Assembly (NCBI GenBank): GCA_016716185.1
Contig: JADJWV010000002.1
Span: forward strand, 596,501 to 660,500
Direction of reading: 5' to 3'
From: Saprospiraceae bacterium
Lineage (GTDB): Bacteria > Bacteroidota > Bacteroidia > Chitinophagales > Saprospiraceae
Length of the DNA: 64,000 nt
Numbering within the stretch: position 1 is the stretch's first letter; the number at the start of each line of letters is the position of its first letter. Shown here in pieces: positions 17,815 through 25,867 of the stretch. A program made the position numbers and the translations under genes. The notes beneath the pieces were generated by a model. The model was not told the origin of the DNA and made no database searches. It saw only the letters and a list, made by a program, of their open reading frames with translations.

Positions 17815-20015
17815 CAGTTTACAAATTCCGACATGTACTTTAAACGGACCAGTCTTATTTCTTCAAAAGTGATGTCGTCTTCTTTCAAAGCTTTGTAGGC
17901 ATCTTCAAGCGAATCGGAATCTGCATCTTTAAAATAGTCATAGATGTCGTCTTTAGAATATTCATCTACATTTTCGTTGATGTAATAATCGATATTGATC
18001 CGGGTCCCTGAGGCCACAATCATATTGAGTTCATCCATCAATTCTTCCATATTCATTTGAAGGTTGCGTGCAATGTCTTCAAGTGGTATTTTTTTATCGA
18101 TAAACTTGATGATGTCGACTTTATTTTTGGATTTATCGGCAACCTGTCTGAAAATAAAATCATCCGGCCTTTCGATTTCGTTCTCCTCGACGTATTTGGT
18201 GATGAATTCAATAAACGCCTGTCCATAGCGCTCTGCTTTTCCTTTATTGACACCGGAAATTTTGCAAAGATCTTCAATGTTTACCGGGTAACGCGTTGCC
18301 ATTTCTTCCAGGGAAGGATCAAAAAAGATCACCCATGGTTTGACCTTGTGTTTTTTAGCAACTTCCAGTCTGATCTCTTTTAATATATTAAAAAGATTCT
18401 GATCCAGGGCTGCGCCCTGTGAGGGCCCATTATCGTCTTCGACCACAGATGTGGTATCGCTGTAATCGTGATTGATATTGATTTGGACAGCATGTGGCTT
18501 TTTAAGGAATTCTTCTCCTTTTTCACTCACATGGAGAATGCCGTAAGTTTCAATGTCTTTGATGATAAAGTTTAGAAGGATCCCTTGTCTGAATAAGGAG
18601 AACCAATACAAATTTCCTTTTTCAATTCCTTTGCCGAACAATTCGTGTTTATCCAGATCGTAGTCAAGAATGTCTTTGGTTTTTACCCCGCATAAAAATT
18701 CTACGAGTGTTTTAATTCCAAAATTTTGATTCAAAGCTTTTATTGCGTTCAGGGCCAAAGAAAGTTCTTGCTGTGCTTCGATGAGTGGTTTTGGATTTCT
18801 GCAATTATCACACATGGATTTGCATTGTTCGGTATGAAACTCTTCCCCGAAATAATGCAATACAAATTTTCTCCTGCAAACAGCACTTTCCACATAGGCT
18901 TCCATTTCATCCAGCAATTGCGCACCCATATCTCTTTCGGAAGCAGGTTTATCCCTCAGAAATTTTTCCAGCCGGATCAGGTCGGCATTAGAGAAAAAAG
19001 CATAACAATCACCAACCATACCATCCCTTCCTGCTCGTCCGGTTTCCTGATAATAATTTTCCAGACTCTTGGGAATATCAAAATGGATAACAAATCTTAC
19101 ATCCGGTTTATCGATTCCCATACCGAAGGCAATGGTAGCACAAATGACGTCGATTTGTTCCATCAGAAAATCATCCTGAACCTGTGTTCTGGCCTTGGCA
19201 TCCATTCCGGCATGGTAGGGCGCTGCTTTTATGCCATTGATCTGGAGGATTTGTGCCAGGTCTTCGGTTGTTTTTCTTGCCTGTACGTATATGATCCCGG
19301 ATTCACCCGGATGTGTTTTTATAATTTGGACGATTTGCCGGATGGCTTGATCCTTGCTGATTTTCGGGCGCACCTCATAGTATAAATTGGGTCTGTTGAA
19401 AGATGAAATATAAATTTGAGGATCTGCCATCTCAAGACTCTTGACAATATCCGTTTGGACTTTCGGAGTGGCCGTAGCGGTCAATGCAATGATGGGGATG
19501 TGCCTTTTGAGAGAATTGATCATATCGCGTATACGCCTGTAATCAGGTCGGAAATCATGGCCCCATTCCGAAATACAATGGGCCTCATCAACGGCGATGA
19601 AAGAGAGGTCGACCGAATTTAAAAATTCAATCGTCTCTTCTTTTTGCAAGGTTTCCGGAGCGACATAAAGTAATTTCGTTTTACTTCTGGCAATGTCATC
19701 TTTGACTTGCTTGATCTCCGAACGATTCAGAGAAGAATTGAGAAAATGAGCAATTTCATCTGTTTGTCCATAACCCCTGATGGAATCCACCTGATTTTTC
19801 ATCAAAGCAATAAGCGGCGAAATGATGATGGCTGTGCCCGGCATCATTAAAGCGGGAAGCTGGTAACAAAGTGATTTTCCGCCTCCCGTTGGCATGATTA
19901 CAAAAGTATCTTTACCATCGAGCAAACTTTTAATGATGTGTTCCTGGTTATCCTTGAATGACTCAAAACCAAAATGGTATTTGAGTGCATCATGAACTGA
20001 ATCTTTGGTCAACAT
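17814..20015 (-). CDS. recQ: ATP-dependent DNA helicase RecQ
   Basis: A 733-residue RecQ, at the long end of the family. Helicase motifs: MPTGGGKSLCYQLPA (Walker A), VDEAHCISEWGHDFRPDY (DEAH plus aromatic loop), ALTATATPKVQTDI and QETGRAGRDG (motif VI). A zinc-binding RecQ-C region follows (CRRKFVLHYFGE, then CKSMCDNC), then a winged-helix part and an HRDC domain at about residues 525-600 (CKISGVNKGKAERYG). The last ~130 residues are an acidic extension. It unwinds DNA in recombination repair. It is the first gene of a four-gene minus-strand operon with aroQ, aroB and PBP1A. Confidence 0.95.
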   Translation of the reverse strand: MLTKDSVHDALKYHFGFESFKDNQEHIIKSLLDGKDTFVIMPTGGGKSLCYQLPALMMPGTAIIISPLIALMKNQVDSIRGYGQTDEIAHFLNSSLNRSEIKQVKDDIARSKTKLLYVAPETLQKEETIEFLNSVDLSFIAVDEAHCISEWGHDFRPDYRRIRDMINSLKRHIPIIALTATATPKVQTDIVKSLEMADPQIYISSFNRPNLYYEVRPKISKDQAIRQIVQIIKTHPGESGIIYVQARKTTEDLAQILQINGIKAAPYHAGMDAKARTQVQDDFLMEQIDVICATIAFGMGIDKPDVRFVIHFDIPKSLENYYQETGRAGRDGMVGDCYAFFSNADLIRLEKFLRDKPASERDMGAQLLDEMEAYVESAVCRRKFVLHYFGEEFHTEQCKSMCDNCRNPKPLIEAQQELSLALNAIKALNQNFGIKTLVEFLCGVKTKDILDYDLDKHELFGKGIEKGNLYWFSLFRQGILLNFIIKDIETYGILHVSEKGEEFLKKPHAVQININHDYSDTTSVVEDDNGPSQGAALDQNLFNILKEIRLEVAKKHKVKPWVIFFDPSLEEMATRYPVNIEDLCKISGVNKGKAERYGQAFIEFITKYVEENEIERPDDFIFRQVADKSKNKVDIIKFIDKKIPLEDIARNLQMNMEELMDELNMIVASGTRINIDYYINENVDEYSKDDIYDYFKDADSDSLEDAYKALKEDDITFEEIRLVRLKYMSEFVN

Positions 20016-20383
20016 AGTTTCTTCAAACGATCCTCTAATTTTGAGAGGGTTCCTTAGTTTTAATAATGAATCAGAAATATAAAAAATAAAATCCAGATCC
20101 GACCACTGTTTTCTTTATCCAGCATGAATATTGCCCCCTCCCCGAAAATGAATCCAGGCAAAAAGGTGTCGCGCATGTCTGGTTGAAAACTGGCGCCTTC
20201 AAAATTTAGATTCTAGCCTTAGTTTTGAATACTTTTTTAATATTTGAAGCCGCTGGTCGATTCTAAAGAAATCGTCTATTGCTAAACGATACGAAAATTA
20301 CGATTTATTATGTATCCGGAAGGTAGCATTTTATTTTTTTACAATTCTTTTACAAAATTTTTGAAGCTAATTAAACACTTCCT
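20016..20383. other. Divergent intergenic region between recQ and the PLP decarboxylase
   Basis: 368 bases with no gene. It must hold promoters for recQ (leftward) and the decarboxylase (rightward), but I see no full TTTG...TAnnTTTG match on either side. A small inverted repeat, CCTCTAATTTTGAGAGG (20032-20048), lies just ahead of recQ and could form a leader hairpin. Confidence 0.5.
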
Positions 20384-21865
20384 ATGGATTCAGCTACACC
20401 AATTGATCCGATTCTCGAAACCATTGCCGGCCTGGAGCCACTTGCCCGAAAGCTTGAACCTGGTGATGGCCAACTGGGTCTCTGGATGGAGGAAATCTCC
20501 AAAAACACCGAGGCTTTTATCCATTCTCTGGAAACTGGAAAAGCATACCATAAGTTTCAGGATATGAAGGGTTTACTTGAGGTGGAACCGGGTCTTAATA
20601 CACAGCGGACCTTAGATGAAATACTCGAAGAACTTGAAAAAGACATGCTTTGCAACGGATTGAATCCTGCTTCCGGTGGGCATCTGGGTTACATTCCCGG
20701 CGGGGGTATTTTTGGCGGAGTTATGGGCGATTACCTCGCTGCCTTGTACAATCAGTATGCGGGTATATTCTATGGAGGTCCAGGCGCTGTGAAAATTGAG
20801 AATGAGCTCATCCGATGGTTGTGTCGCCTCATGGCTTATCCGGAAGGAAGTTTAGGAAATCTGACCAGCGGAGGATCTATGGCCAACCTGATTGCGATCG
20901 TTACAGCAAGGGAATCCCGTAATATTAAGCCCGAGCAGATCAGCAGTTTGTGTATTTATCTCACCGAACAAGTTCACCATTGTGTGCATAAAGCCATCCG
21001 GATATCTGGCCTGGGATATTCGCAAGTCAGGACCATCCCGATTACTGCATCTTTTAAAATGGATATACCATGTCTGCAAAAACAAATTCAGGAGGATAAA
21101 AAAAATGGTCTCATGCCTTTTATGGTAGTGGGTACAGTAGGTACAACAGATACCGGAGCCATTGACCCGATCGAGGACCTGGCAGATCTTTGTGAAGAAC
21201 ATCACATTTGGTTTCACGTCGATGCTGCTTACGGAGGGTTTTTTATTTTGAGCGAATTGAATTATCCCGATGGGTCCACCGTAAAAGCTGCTTTCAGAGG
21301 GATAGAAAGGTCAGACAGCATTGCCATAGATCCCCACAAAGGAATGTTCTTGTCTTATGGATTGGGGGCGGTTCTGATCAAAGATCTGGCCTCCTTATAT
21401 AAAGCACATTATTATAAGGCAGCATACATGCAGGATACGCTCCAATCCCAAGATGAACTTAGCCCGGCTGATCTGTCTCCGGAGTTGACCAAACATTTCA
21501 GGGGGTTGAGGCTGTGGCTGCCTTTGCGTTTGTATGGCATCCAGCCCTTCCAGGCGTGCCTGGACGAAAAAATATTGTTGTGCAGGTATTTTTACCGGGA
21601 GATAGGGAAACTAGGCTTTAAAACCGGCCCATTTCCCGAAACTTCAGTTTGCATCTACAGGTACATTCCAGACCAGGGTGATGCCAATGCATTTAATCAA
21701 AAGATAATTGAGTATGTGCTGGAAGATGGGCGTGTATTTCTTTCATCAACGACGATACAAGGGATATTTTGGATCCGGTTGGCTGTTTTGAGCTTTAGAA
21801 CCCACATAAAAACCATTAATATTTGCCTGGATGTCTTGAAATCGGCAGTTTTAAAGCTAAAATAG
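20384..21865 (+). CDS. Group II PLP-dependent decarboxylase
   Basis: A 493-residue pyridoxal-phosphate enzyme of the aromatic/glutamate/diaminobutyrate decarboxylase group. Signatures are SGGHLGYIPGGG near residue 95, LTSGGSMANLIAI, WFHVDAAYGGFF (the Asp that contacts the PLP ring nitrogen) and SIAIDPHKGMF (the Lys that binds PLP). The substrate cannot be told from sequence alone; tyrosine, tryptophan or 2,4-diaminobutyrate are possible. It stands alone, 81 bases ahead of rpsF, which has its own promoter. Confidence 0.88.
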   Translation: MDSATPIDPILETIAGLEPLARKLEPGDGQLGLWMEEISKNTEAFIHSLETGKAYHKFQDMKGLLEVEPGLNTQRTLDEILEELEKDMLCNGLNPASGGHLGYIPGGGIFGGVMGDYLAALYNQYAGIFYGGPGAVKIENELIRWLCRLMAYPEGSLGNLTSGGSMANLIAIVTARESRNIKPEQISSLCIYLTEQVHHCVHKAIRISGLGYSQVRTIPITASFKMDIPCLQKQIQEDKKNGLMPFMVVGTVGTTDTGAIDPIEDLADLCEEHHIWFHVDAAYGGFFILSELNYPDGSTVKAAFRGIERSDSIAIDPHKGMFLSYGLGAVLIKDLASLYKAHYYKAAYMQDTLQSQDELSPADLSPELTKHFRGLRLWLPLRLYGIQPFQACLDEKILLCRYFYREIGKLGFKTGPFPETSVCIYRYIPDQGDANAFNQKIIEYVLEDGRVFLSSTTIQGIFWIRLAVLSFRTHIKTINICLDVLKSAVLKLK

Positions 21866-21883
21866 CGAAAAAATGACGGCATT

Positions 21884-21915
21884 TTTGGCTAAATGTGGAA
21901 AACTAGTTAGCTTTG
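21884..21915 (+). promoter_or_regulatory. Promoter of the rpsF-rpsR-rplI operon
   Basis: TTTG (21884-21887), 20 bases, then TAGCTTTG (21908-21915) is a full match to the Bacteroidota vegetative promoter form. The ATG of rpsF is 31 bases downstream, leaving an A-rich leader. Confidence 0.75.
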
Positions 21916-21946
21916 CAGCCCTTAAAAAAAACACATTTAATTATTT

Positions 21947-22387
21947 ATGCGTCATTTTGAAATAAGCTTCATCGTTGATCCAGTTCTGTCGGGCGATGAA
22001 GTCAAATCGACAGCTCAGACCTACAAAGAAATGTTAATGGCTGAAGGAGCCCAAATCATTTATGTAGATGAGATGGGATTGAGGCAACTTGCCTATCCCA
22101 TAAACAAACGCAACACCGGAGTCTATTTCTGTATTGAATTTGCCTCCGAAGCAGCTGCCTATCTTACGAAAGTAGAATTGGCATTAAAACGCGACGAGCG
22201 CATTATGCGCTTTCTCACTGTAAAGCTTGATAAATATGGAGTCAAGTACAACGAAGACAAAAGAAATGGAAAAATTGGTAAAAAAGTAAGGAAAGAAAGG
22301 TTGAAAACCGTACCCGAAGGCGTAGACAGTCATCGGCTCACGGTGGTGCCGCCCAAAGCTCCTGAAGTAGTTGTTGAAGAAGAATAA
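21947..22387 (+). CDS. rpsF: 30S ribosomal protein S6
   Basis: A 146-residue S6. The core (MRHFEISFIVDPVLSGDEVK, MGLRQLAYPINKRNTGVYF, LKRDERIMRFLTVKL) matches the family, which binds 16S rRNA together with S18. The C-terminal ~45 residues, first basic then acidic (ending VVVEEE), extend beyond the usual ~100-residue fold. It is the first gene of the rpsF-rpsR-rplI operon. Confidence 0.97.
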   Translation: MRHFEISFIVDPVLSGDEVKSTAQTYKEMLMAEGAQIIYVDEMGLRQLAYPINKRNTGVYFCIEFASEAAAYLTKVELALKRDERIMRFLTVKLDKYGVKYNEDKRNGKIGKKVRKERLKTVPEGVDSHRLTVVPPKAPEVVVEEE

Positions 22388-22418
22388 TTTTTAAAAGACT
22401 CCAGATTAATTGTAAATT

Positions 22419-22685
22419 ATGGCAACGCAAGACGAAATAAAGTTCTTAAGTAACCCGAATATCGGCCAGAGAAAAACCAAGTATTGCCGTTTCAAAAAAT
22501 TCGGATTGAAACACATCGATTACAAAGACGATGCCTTTTTAATCCAGTTTGTAAATGAGCAAGGTAAATTGCTGCCCAGAAGGCTGACCGGAAATTCTTT
22601 GAAATATCAAAGAAGGGTAGCAACGGCCGTCAAAAGAGCCAGACATCTGGCCATTTTGCCTTTTGTAACCGATTTGTTGAAATAA
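22419..22685 (+). CDS. rpsR: 30S ribosomal protein S18
   Basis: An 88-residue S18. The pattern FLSNPNIGQRKTKYCRFKKF, then IDYKDDAFL, GKLLPRRLTGNSLKYQRRV and VKRARHLAILPF is diagnostic. Only one of the zinc-type cysteines seen in some S18 proteins is present. It lies 31 bases after rpsF and forms a pair with S6 on the small subunit. Confidence 0.97.
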   Translation: MATQDEIKFLSNPNIGQRKTKYCRFKKFGLKHIDYKDDAFLIQFVNEQGKLLPRRLTGNSLKYQRRVATAVKRARHLAILPFVTDLLK

Positions 22686-22701
22686 TTCAAATTCGAAAAT
22701 T

Positions 22702-23148
22702 ATGCAGATCATTTTGTTAAAAGATATGGACAATCTGGGAGACAAACACGATGTTGTGAAAGTCAAGCCCGGTTATGGAAGAAATTTTCTGATTCCCAAT
22801 GGAATTGCTATTCTTGCCAACGACACCAATTTGAGGAAATTGGCAGAGATGAAAAAGCAGGAGGAAGCCAAAGAAAATAAGAAAGTGAATGAATACAAAC
22901 AGATGGCAGACCAGTTGGCCAACGTCAATATTAAAATTGGTGCTAAAGTTGGTACAACCGATAAAATATTCGGATCTGTAACCAGCCTTCAACTTGCTCA
23001 TGCCATTAAGGACCAATGTAACCTCGAAGTGGAGCGCAAAAAAATCCATTTGGACGACGAGGTTAAAACAACCGGTAATTATACAGCCACTATCGATTTT
23101 CACAAAGACGTACATTGTAAAATCAATTTTGAAGTCGTGGCAGAGTAA
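22702..23148 (+). CDS. rplI: 50S ribosomal protein L9
   Basis: A 148-residue L9. The rRNA-binding N-domain MQIILLKDMDNLGDKHDVV and VKPGYGRNFLIPNGIA is followed by a long connecting helix (KQEEAKENKKVNEYKQMADQ) and the C-domain (KIFGSVTSLQLAHAI). It is the last gene of the operon, with a strong terminator immediately downstream. Confidence 0.97.
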   Translation: MQIILLKDMDNLGDKHDVVKVKPGYGRNFLIPNGIAILANDTNLRKLAEMKKQEEAKENKKVNEYKQMADQLANVNIKIGAKVGTTDKIFGSVTSLQLAHAIKDQCNLEVERKKIHLDDEVKTTGNYTATIDFHKDVHCKINFEVVAE

Positions 23149-23172
23149 TTTTTTAAAAAACAAGTACTAGGT

Positions 23173-23213
23173 AAAAGATCCCGGAGGAAATAACTTCCGG
23201 GATCTTTTTTTTT
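23173..23213 (+). terminator. Rho-independent terminator after rplI
   Basis: Thirteen-base arms (23173-23185 and 23196-23208) centred on GATCCCGGA / TCCGGGATC close a short loop, and the 3' arm runs into a T tract ending at 23213. It is the clearest terminator in the window. Confidence 0.9.
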
Positions 23214-23322
23214 AATACTTTGAACTTAATAAATCGTTTGCAGTAACGTATCAATCTTGATGGTAAGTGAGCTCCCCCTGTAATGGCTTTGATTTTTGCT
23301 ATTTATAAGTAAAAGATCTGTT

Positions 23323-23330
23323 TAACTTCG
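23323..23330 (+). promoter_or_regulatory. Candidate -7 element for the gliding-type surface protein gene
   Basis: TAACTTCG resembles the -7 consensus TAnnTTTG with one change and lies 16 bases before the ATG. A TTTG at 23295-23298 is 24 bases upstream, longer than usual, so this is a tentative call. Confidence 0.35.
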
Positions 23331-23346
23331 CTGAACAAAACAGCGC

Positions 23347-24747
23347 ATGTATAAAATACTGATTGTAACCATAGCGGGCCTTGCAGCCATACAACAAGCC
23401 AATTCTCAAAATTTGATTCCAAATCCGGGATTTGAACAATGCGACTTGTGCGATAGCCGGGGGTTTAAAGAACTCGGAATAGGATTTGGAGCGAATGTTC
23501 CTGCAGACTGGAATTCAGCAACCTTCGGATCGCCTGATATTTATTCTGTTCAACCTCGCAGCGGAAAACGACACGGGGGTTTTTTCACAGGATTTGGAAA
23601 ATTTGAATACCTGGCCAATCATTTTACAGAACCGCTGAAGATGGGCGCAACTTATCGTTTTAGTTTCTGGATAGCTGGAAATTCTCAGAATCTCAATTAC
23701 ATCGTTGATGAAATTGGAATCCACATTCAAAAAGGAAAAGTGAGTTATCCGCAATCAGAACCACTGAAGCAGTTAACTCCATCTTTCAGTTCTCCTGATC
23801 TGGACTACATTGCGGCTAAAAATTACCGTCAATTCAGTTTTGAATACATGGCTTGTGGAGGGGAAGACCATTTTATCGTTGGACGATTCAGGGATTTAGG
23901 TAAAGATGATACAACCTTTGTCGGTAGTAAAAGACCATCCGATCCATTACTTGAAGCTATCTATTATTACGTCGATGATTTTGAAATGGTGGAGATTTCA
24001 CCCGGCATAACCGCGGATCCTTTGCCTCCTGATCTTGAATTATGTAAGGATACGATTAAAACAATAAGAGTGCCCGATGCCTATGTCAATCAGAATATTG
24101 TCTGGAGCAACGGCAGCACAAGCCCTGAAATTTCATTTAAAAACGAAGATCTGATCTGGGTAGAGATACGCCTCAACGATGCCTGTAAAACAGTGATCAG
24201 GGATACCATGATCATTAAGTATTTTAAAGATGTAAATATGAAAATACTAAGTGCGGATAGCGTATGTACAGGTGACACCATTTTGCTCCAAGCACTTTGC
24301 AACGGTTCGGATTCGTGTTTTGATTTTATCTGGAACAATCAGCAAAAAGAACGCATTGCAAAAATTACAAAGCCGGGTATTTATTCGGTTCGTGCAAAAA
24401 CAGTTTGTTACGAACTGGAACGCAGCAAAGAAATTTTACCTTCGAATCGCAATGTACAAACCTTTGTGATGTTTCCGAATGTTGTTACAAAAAGCGGTCA
24501 TCCCGAAAATCAAAGCTTTAAGCCTTACCTCAAACCTCCGGAGGAATCGCGCATTCAACAAATTGAATGGAGCTTATACAATCGATGGGGTCAAAAAATA
24601 TTCAGCGCTCATGATCTGAATGCAAGTTGGCAGCCCCTGGTTTCAAATCCTTTGGACACTTATTTATATATGTATAAAATCAGTTATCAGGATTGCAATG
24701 ATATCAGTACTAAAATTTTCAAAGGCCATTTTAATTTGATAGACTAA
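23347..24747 (+). CDS. Surface protein with gliding motility-type C-terminal domain
   Basis: A 466-residue secreted protein. The signal peptide ends near QQANSQ. Residues ~20-210 (LIPNPGFEQCDLCDSRG, PADWNSATFGSPDIYS, FRFSFWIAG-like) look like a carbohydrate-binding jelly-roll domain, as in OmpA-linked surface proteins of Bacteroidota. An Ig-like region with paired cysteines follows. The last ~85 residues (NVVTKSGHPENQSFKP, SLYNRWGQKIFSA, YLYMYKISYQDC) are the type B or gliding motility-associated C-terminal domain that targets the T9SS. The stop overlaps the following SDR gene by one base (TAATG). Confidence 0.85.
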   Translation: MYKILIVTIAGLAAIQQANSQNLIPNPGFEQCDLCDSRGFKELGIGFGANVPADWNSATFGSPDIYSVQPRSGKRHGGFFTGFGKFEYLANHFTEPLKMGATYRFSFWIAGNSQNLNYIVDEIGIHIQKGKVSYPQSEPLKQLTPSFSSPDLDYIAAKNYRQFSFEYMACGGEDHFIVGRFRDLGKDDTTFVGSKRPSDPLLEAIYYYVDDFEMVEISPGITADPLPPDLELCKDTIKTIRVPDAYVNQNIVWSNGSTSPEISFKNEDLIWVEIRLNDACKTVIRDTMIIKYFKDVNMKILSADSVCTGDTILLQALCNGSDSCFDFIWNNQQKERIAKITKPGIYSVRAKTVCYELERSKEILPSNRNVQTFVMFPNVVTKSGHPENQSFKPYLKPPEESRIQQIEWSLYNRWGQKIFSAHDLNASWQPLVSNPLDTYLYMYKISYQDCNDISTKIFKGHFNLID

Positions 24748-25535
24748 TGCTCTCAATAGATTTACAAGCTTTTCATGCTTTGGTTTGCGGTGCGAGCAAA
24801 GGTATAGGTAGAGCCTGCGCTGTTGCACTTGCGCAAGCGGGAGCTTCTGTCACTGCAATTGCACGAACCGAGTCTGAGTTGATCGAACTCATTGGAAAAC
24901 TTCCAGCCAGTTCCCATCAAAGCCACAGTTATGTTACTATGGATTTGAACGATCATGCCGATCTAAATAAAAAACTGGATACCATACTCCTTGACCGTTC
25001 ATTTCAAATTCTCGTCAACAATACCGGAGGACCTCCGGGTGGCCCTGCGCATACTGCAACAGTGGATGAATTTTACAAAGCTTTTCATCAACATTTGATC
25101 AGCAATCATATTTTAATGCAAAAGCTGATTCCAGGAATGAAAGCAACTTCCTATGGAAGAATCATCAACATCATCTCAACATCCGTCAAGCAACCCCTTG
25201 AAAATCTTGGTGTCTCCAATACCATTCGTGCAGCGGTTGCCAATTGGGCAAAAACACTTTCAAACGAACTTGCAGCCCATTACATTACTGTGAATAATGT
25301 TTTGCCGGGTGCTACGCAAACCGACAGGCTGCAATCCATTATTGATTCAGAATCGAAAAAACAAAAAATAAGTACCGAAGAAATAGCTAAAAAAATGATG
25401 TCTTCTATTCCTGCCGGACGGTTTGGACAAGCCTCTGAAGTTGCAAATGTAGTCGCCTTCCTGGCCAGTCCGCTGGCATCTTACATTACGGGGATTAATA
25501 TTCCTGTCGATGGCGGAAGAACAAAATGTTTATGA
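24747..25535 (+). CDS. SDR family oxidoreductase with altered active site
   Basis: A 262-residue short-chain dehydrogenase/reductase. The cofactor-binding GASKGIGRACAVAL and NNTGGPPGGP are clear, and the C-terminal VVAFLASPLASYITG and VDGGR are typical. The usual catalytic YxxxK is replaced: aligning to the downstream Lys/Leu/Glu pattern, the segment is SNTIRAAVANWAK, giving Ser and Arg at the Tyr and Lys positions. Some SDR subfamilies share this change, so the enzyme may still act, but the chemistry is uncertain. It is translationally coupled to the preceding surface protein. Confidence 0.85.
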   Translation: MLSIDLQAFHALVCGASKGIGRACAVALAQAGASVTAIARTESELIELIGKLPASSHQSHSYVTMDLNDHADLNKKLDTILLDRSFQILVNNTGGPPGGPAHTATVDEFYKAFHQHLISNHILMQKLIPGMKATSYGRIINIISTSVKQPLENLGVSNTIRAAVANWAKTLSNELAAHYITVNNVLPGATQTDRLQSIIDSESKKQKISTEEIAKKMMSSIPAGRFGQASEVANVVAFLASPLASYITGINIPVDGGRTKCL

Positions 25536-25710
25536 TGGAGGGCGGAAGGAATTTAAAGAGCAGGGATTCATATGAGTTGAATTAACGTAGCTTTTTAATT
25601 CCATCAAAATCAACCACAATTCTCAAGAATCTGATCAAATATTAAATCGAAAATAAATTCATTCCCCGGAACTTATATTCTTTACCTGGATTATCCCTAA
25701 AAGCCTAAAT

Positions 25711-25766
25711 CCCGATAAAATTGGATAATATTTTAGTAAAGAAATAGTTCTATATATTTTATCGGG
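25711..25766. repeat. Inverted repeat CCCGATAAAAT / ATTTTATCGGG
   Basis: Perfect 11-bp arms at 25711-25721 and 25756-25766 with a 34-base loop. Both arms adjoin copies of the AAAAGCCT unit: one degenerate copy sits before the left arm (25699-25706), and the full array starts 3 bases after the right arm. Confidence 0.75.
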
Positions 25767-25769
25767 ACT

Positions 25770-25857
25770 AAAAGCCTAAAAGCCTAAAAGCCTAAAAGCC
25801 TACATGCCTAAAAGCCTACATGCCTACATGCCTAAAAGCCTACATGCCTAAAAGCCT
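25770..25857. repeat. 8-bp minisatellite, 11 units of AAAAGCCT / ACATGCCT
   Basis: Eleven units of 8 bp fill 88 bp exactly. Calling AAAAGCCT A and ACATGCCT B, the order is A A A A B A B B A B A. No other variant occurs. The two unit types differ at two positions (A to C, A to T), and their mixed order indicates duplication of multi-unit blocks. It ends 10 bases before the stop of the minus-strand propeller gene. Confidence 0.95.
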
Positions 25858-25867
25858 AAAACAGATC

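Larger units (their letters stand above)
25536..25867. other. Convergent intergenic region with tandem and inverted repeats
   Basis: 332 bases between the SDR gene (+) and the propeller gene (-), with no coding sequence. The left half (25536-25690) is AT-rich and featureless. The right half holds an inverted repeat pair (25711-25721 / 25756-25766) and an 88-bp 8-bp-unit array. I see no conventional terminator, so the inverted repeat may serve that purpose. Confidence 0.7.

Noticed and set aside
18726..19385. A 219-codon plus-strand frame inside recQ
   Set aside because: It lies wholly antisense to an intact RecQ helicase core and has no recognisable domain.
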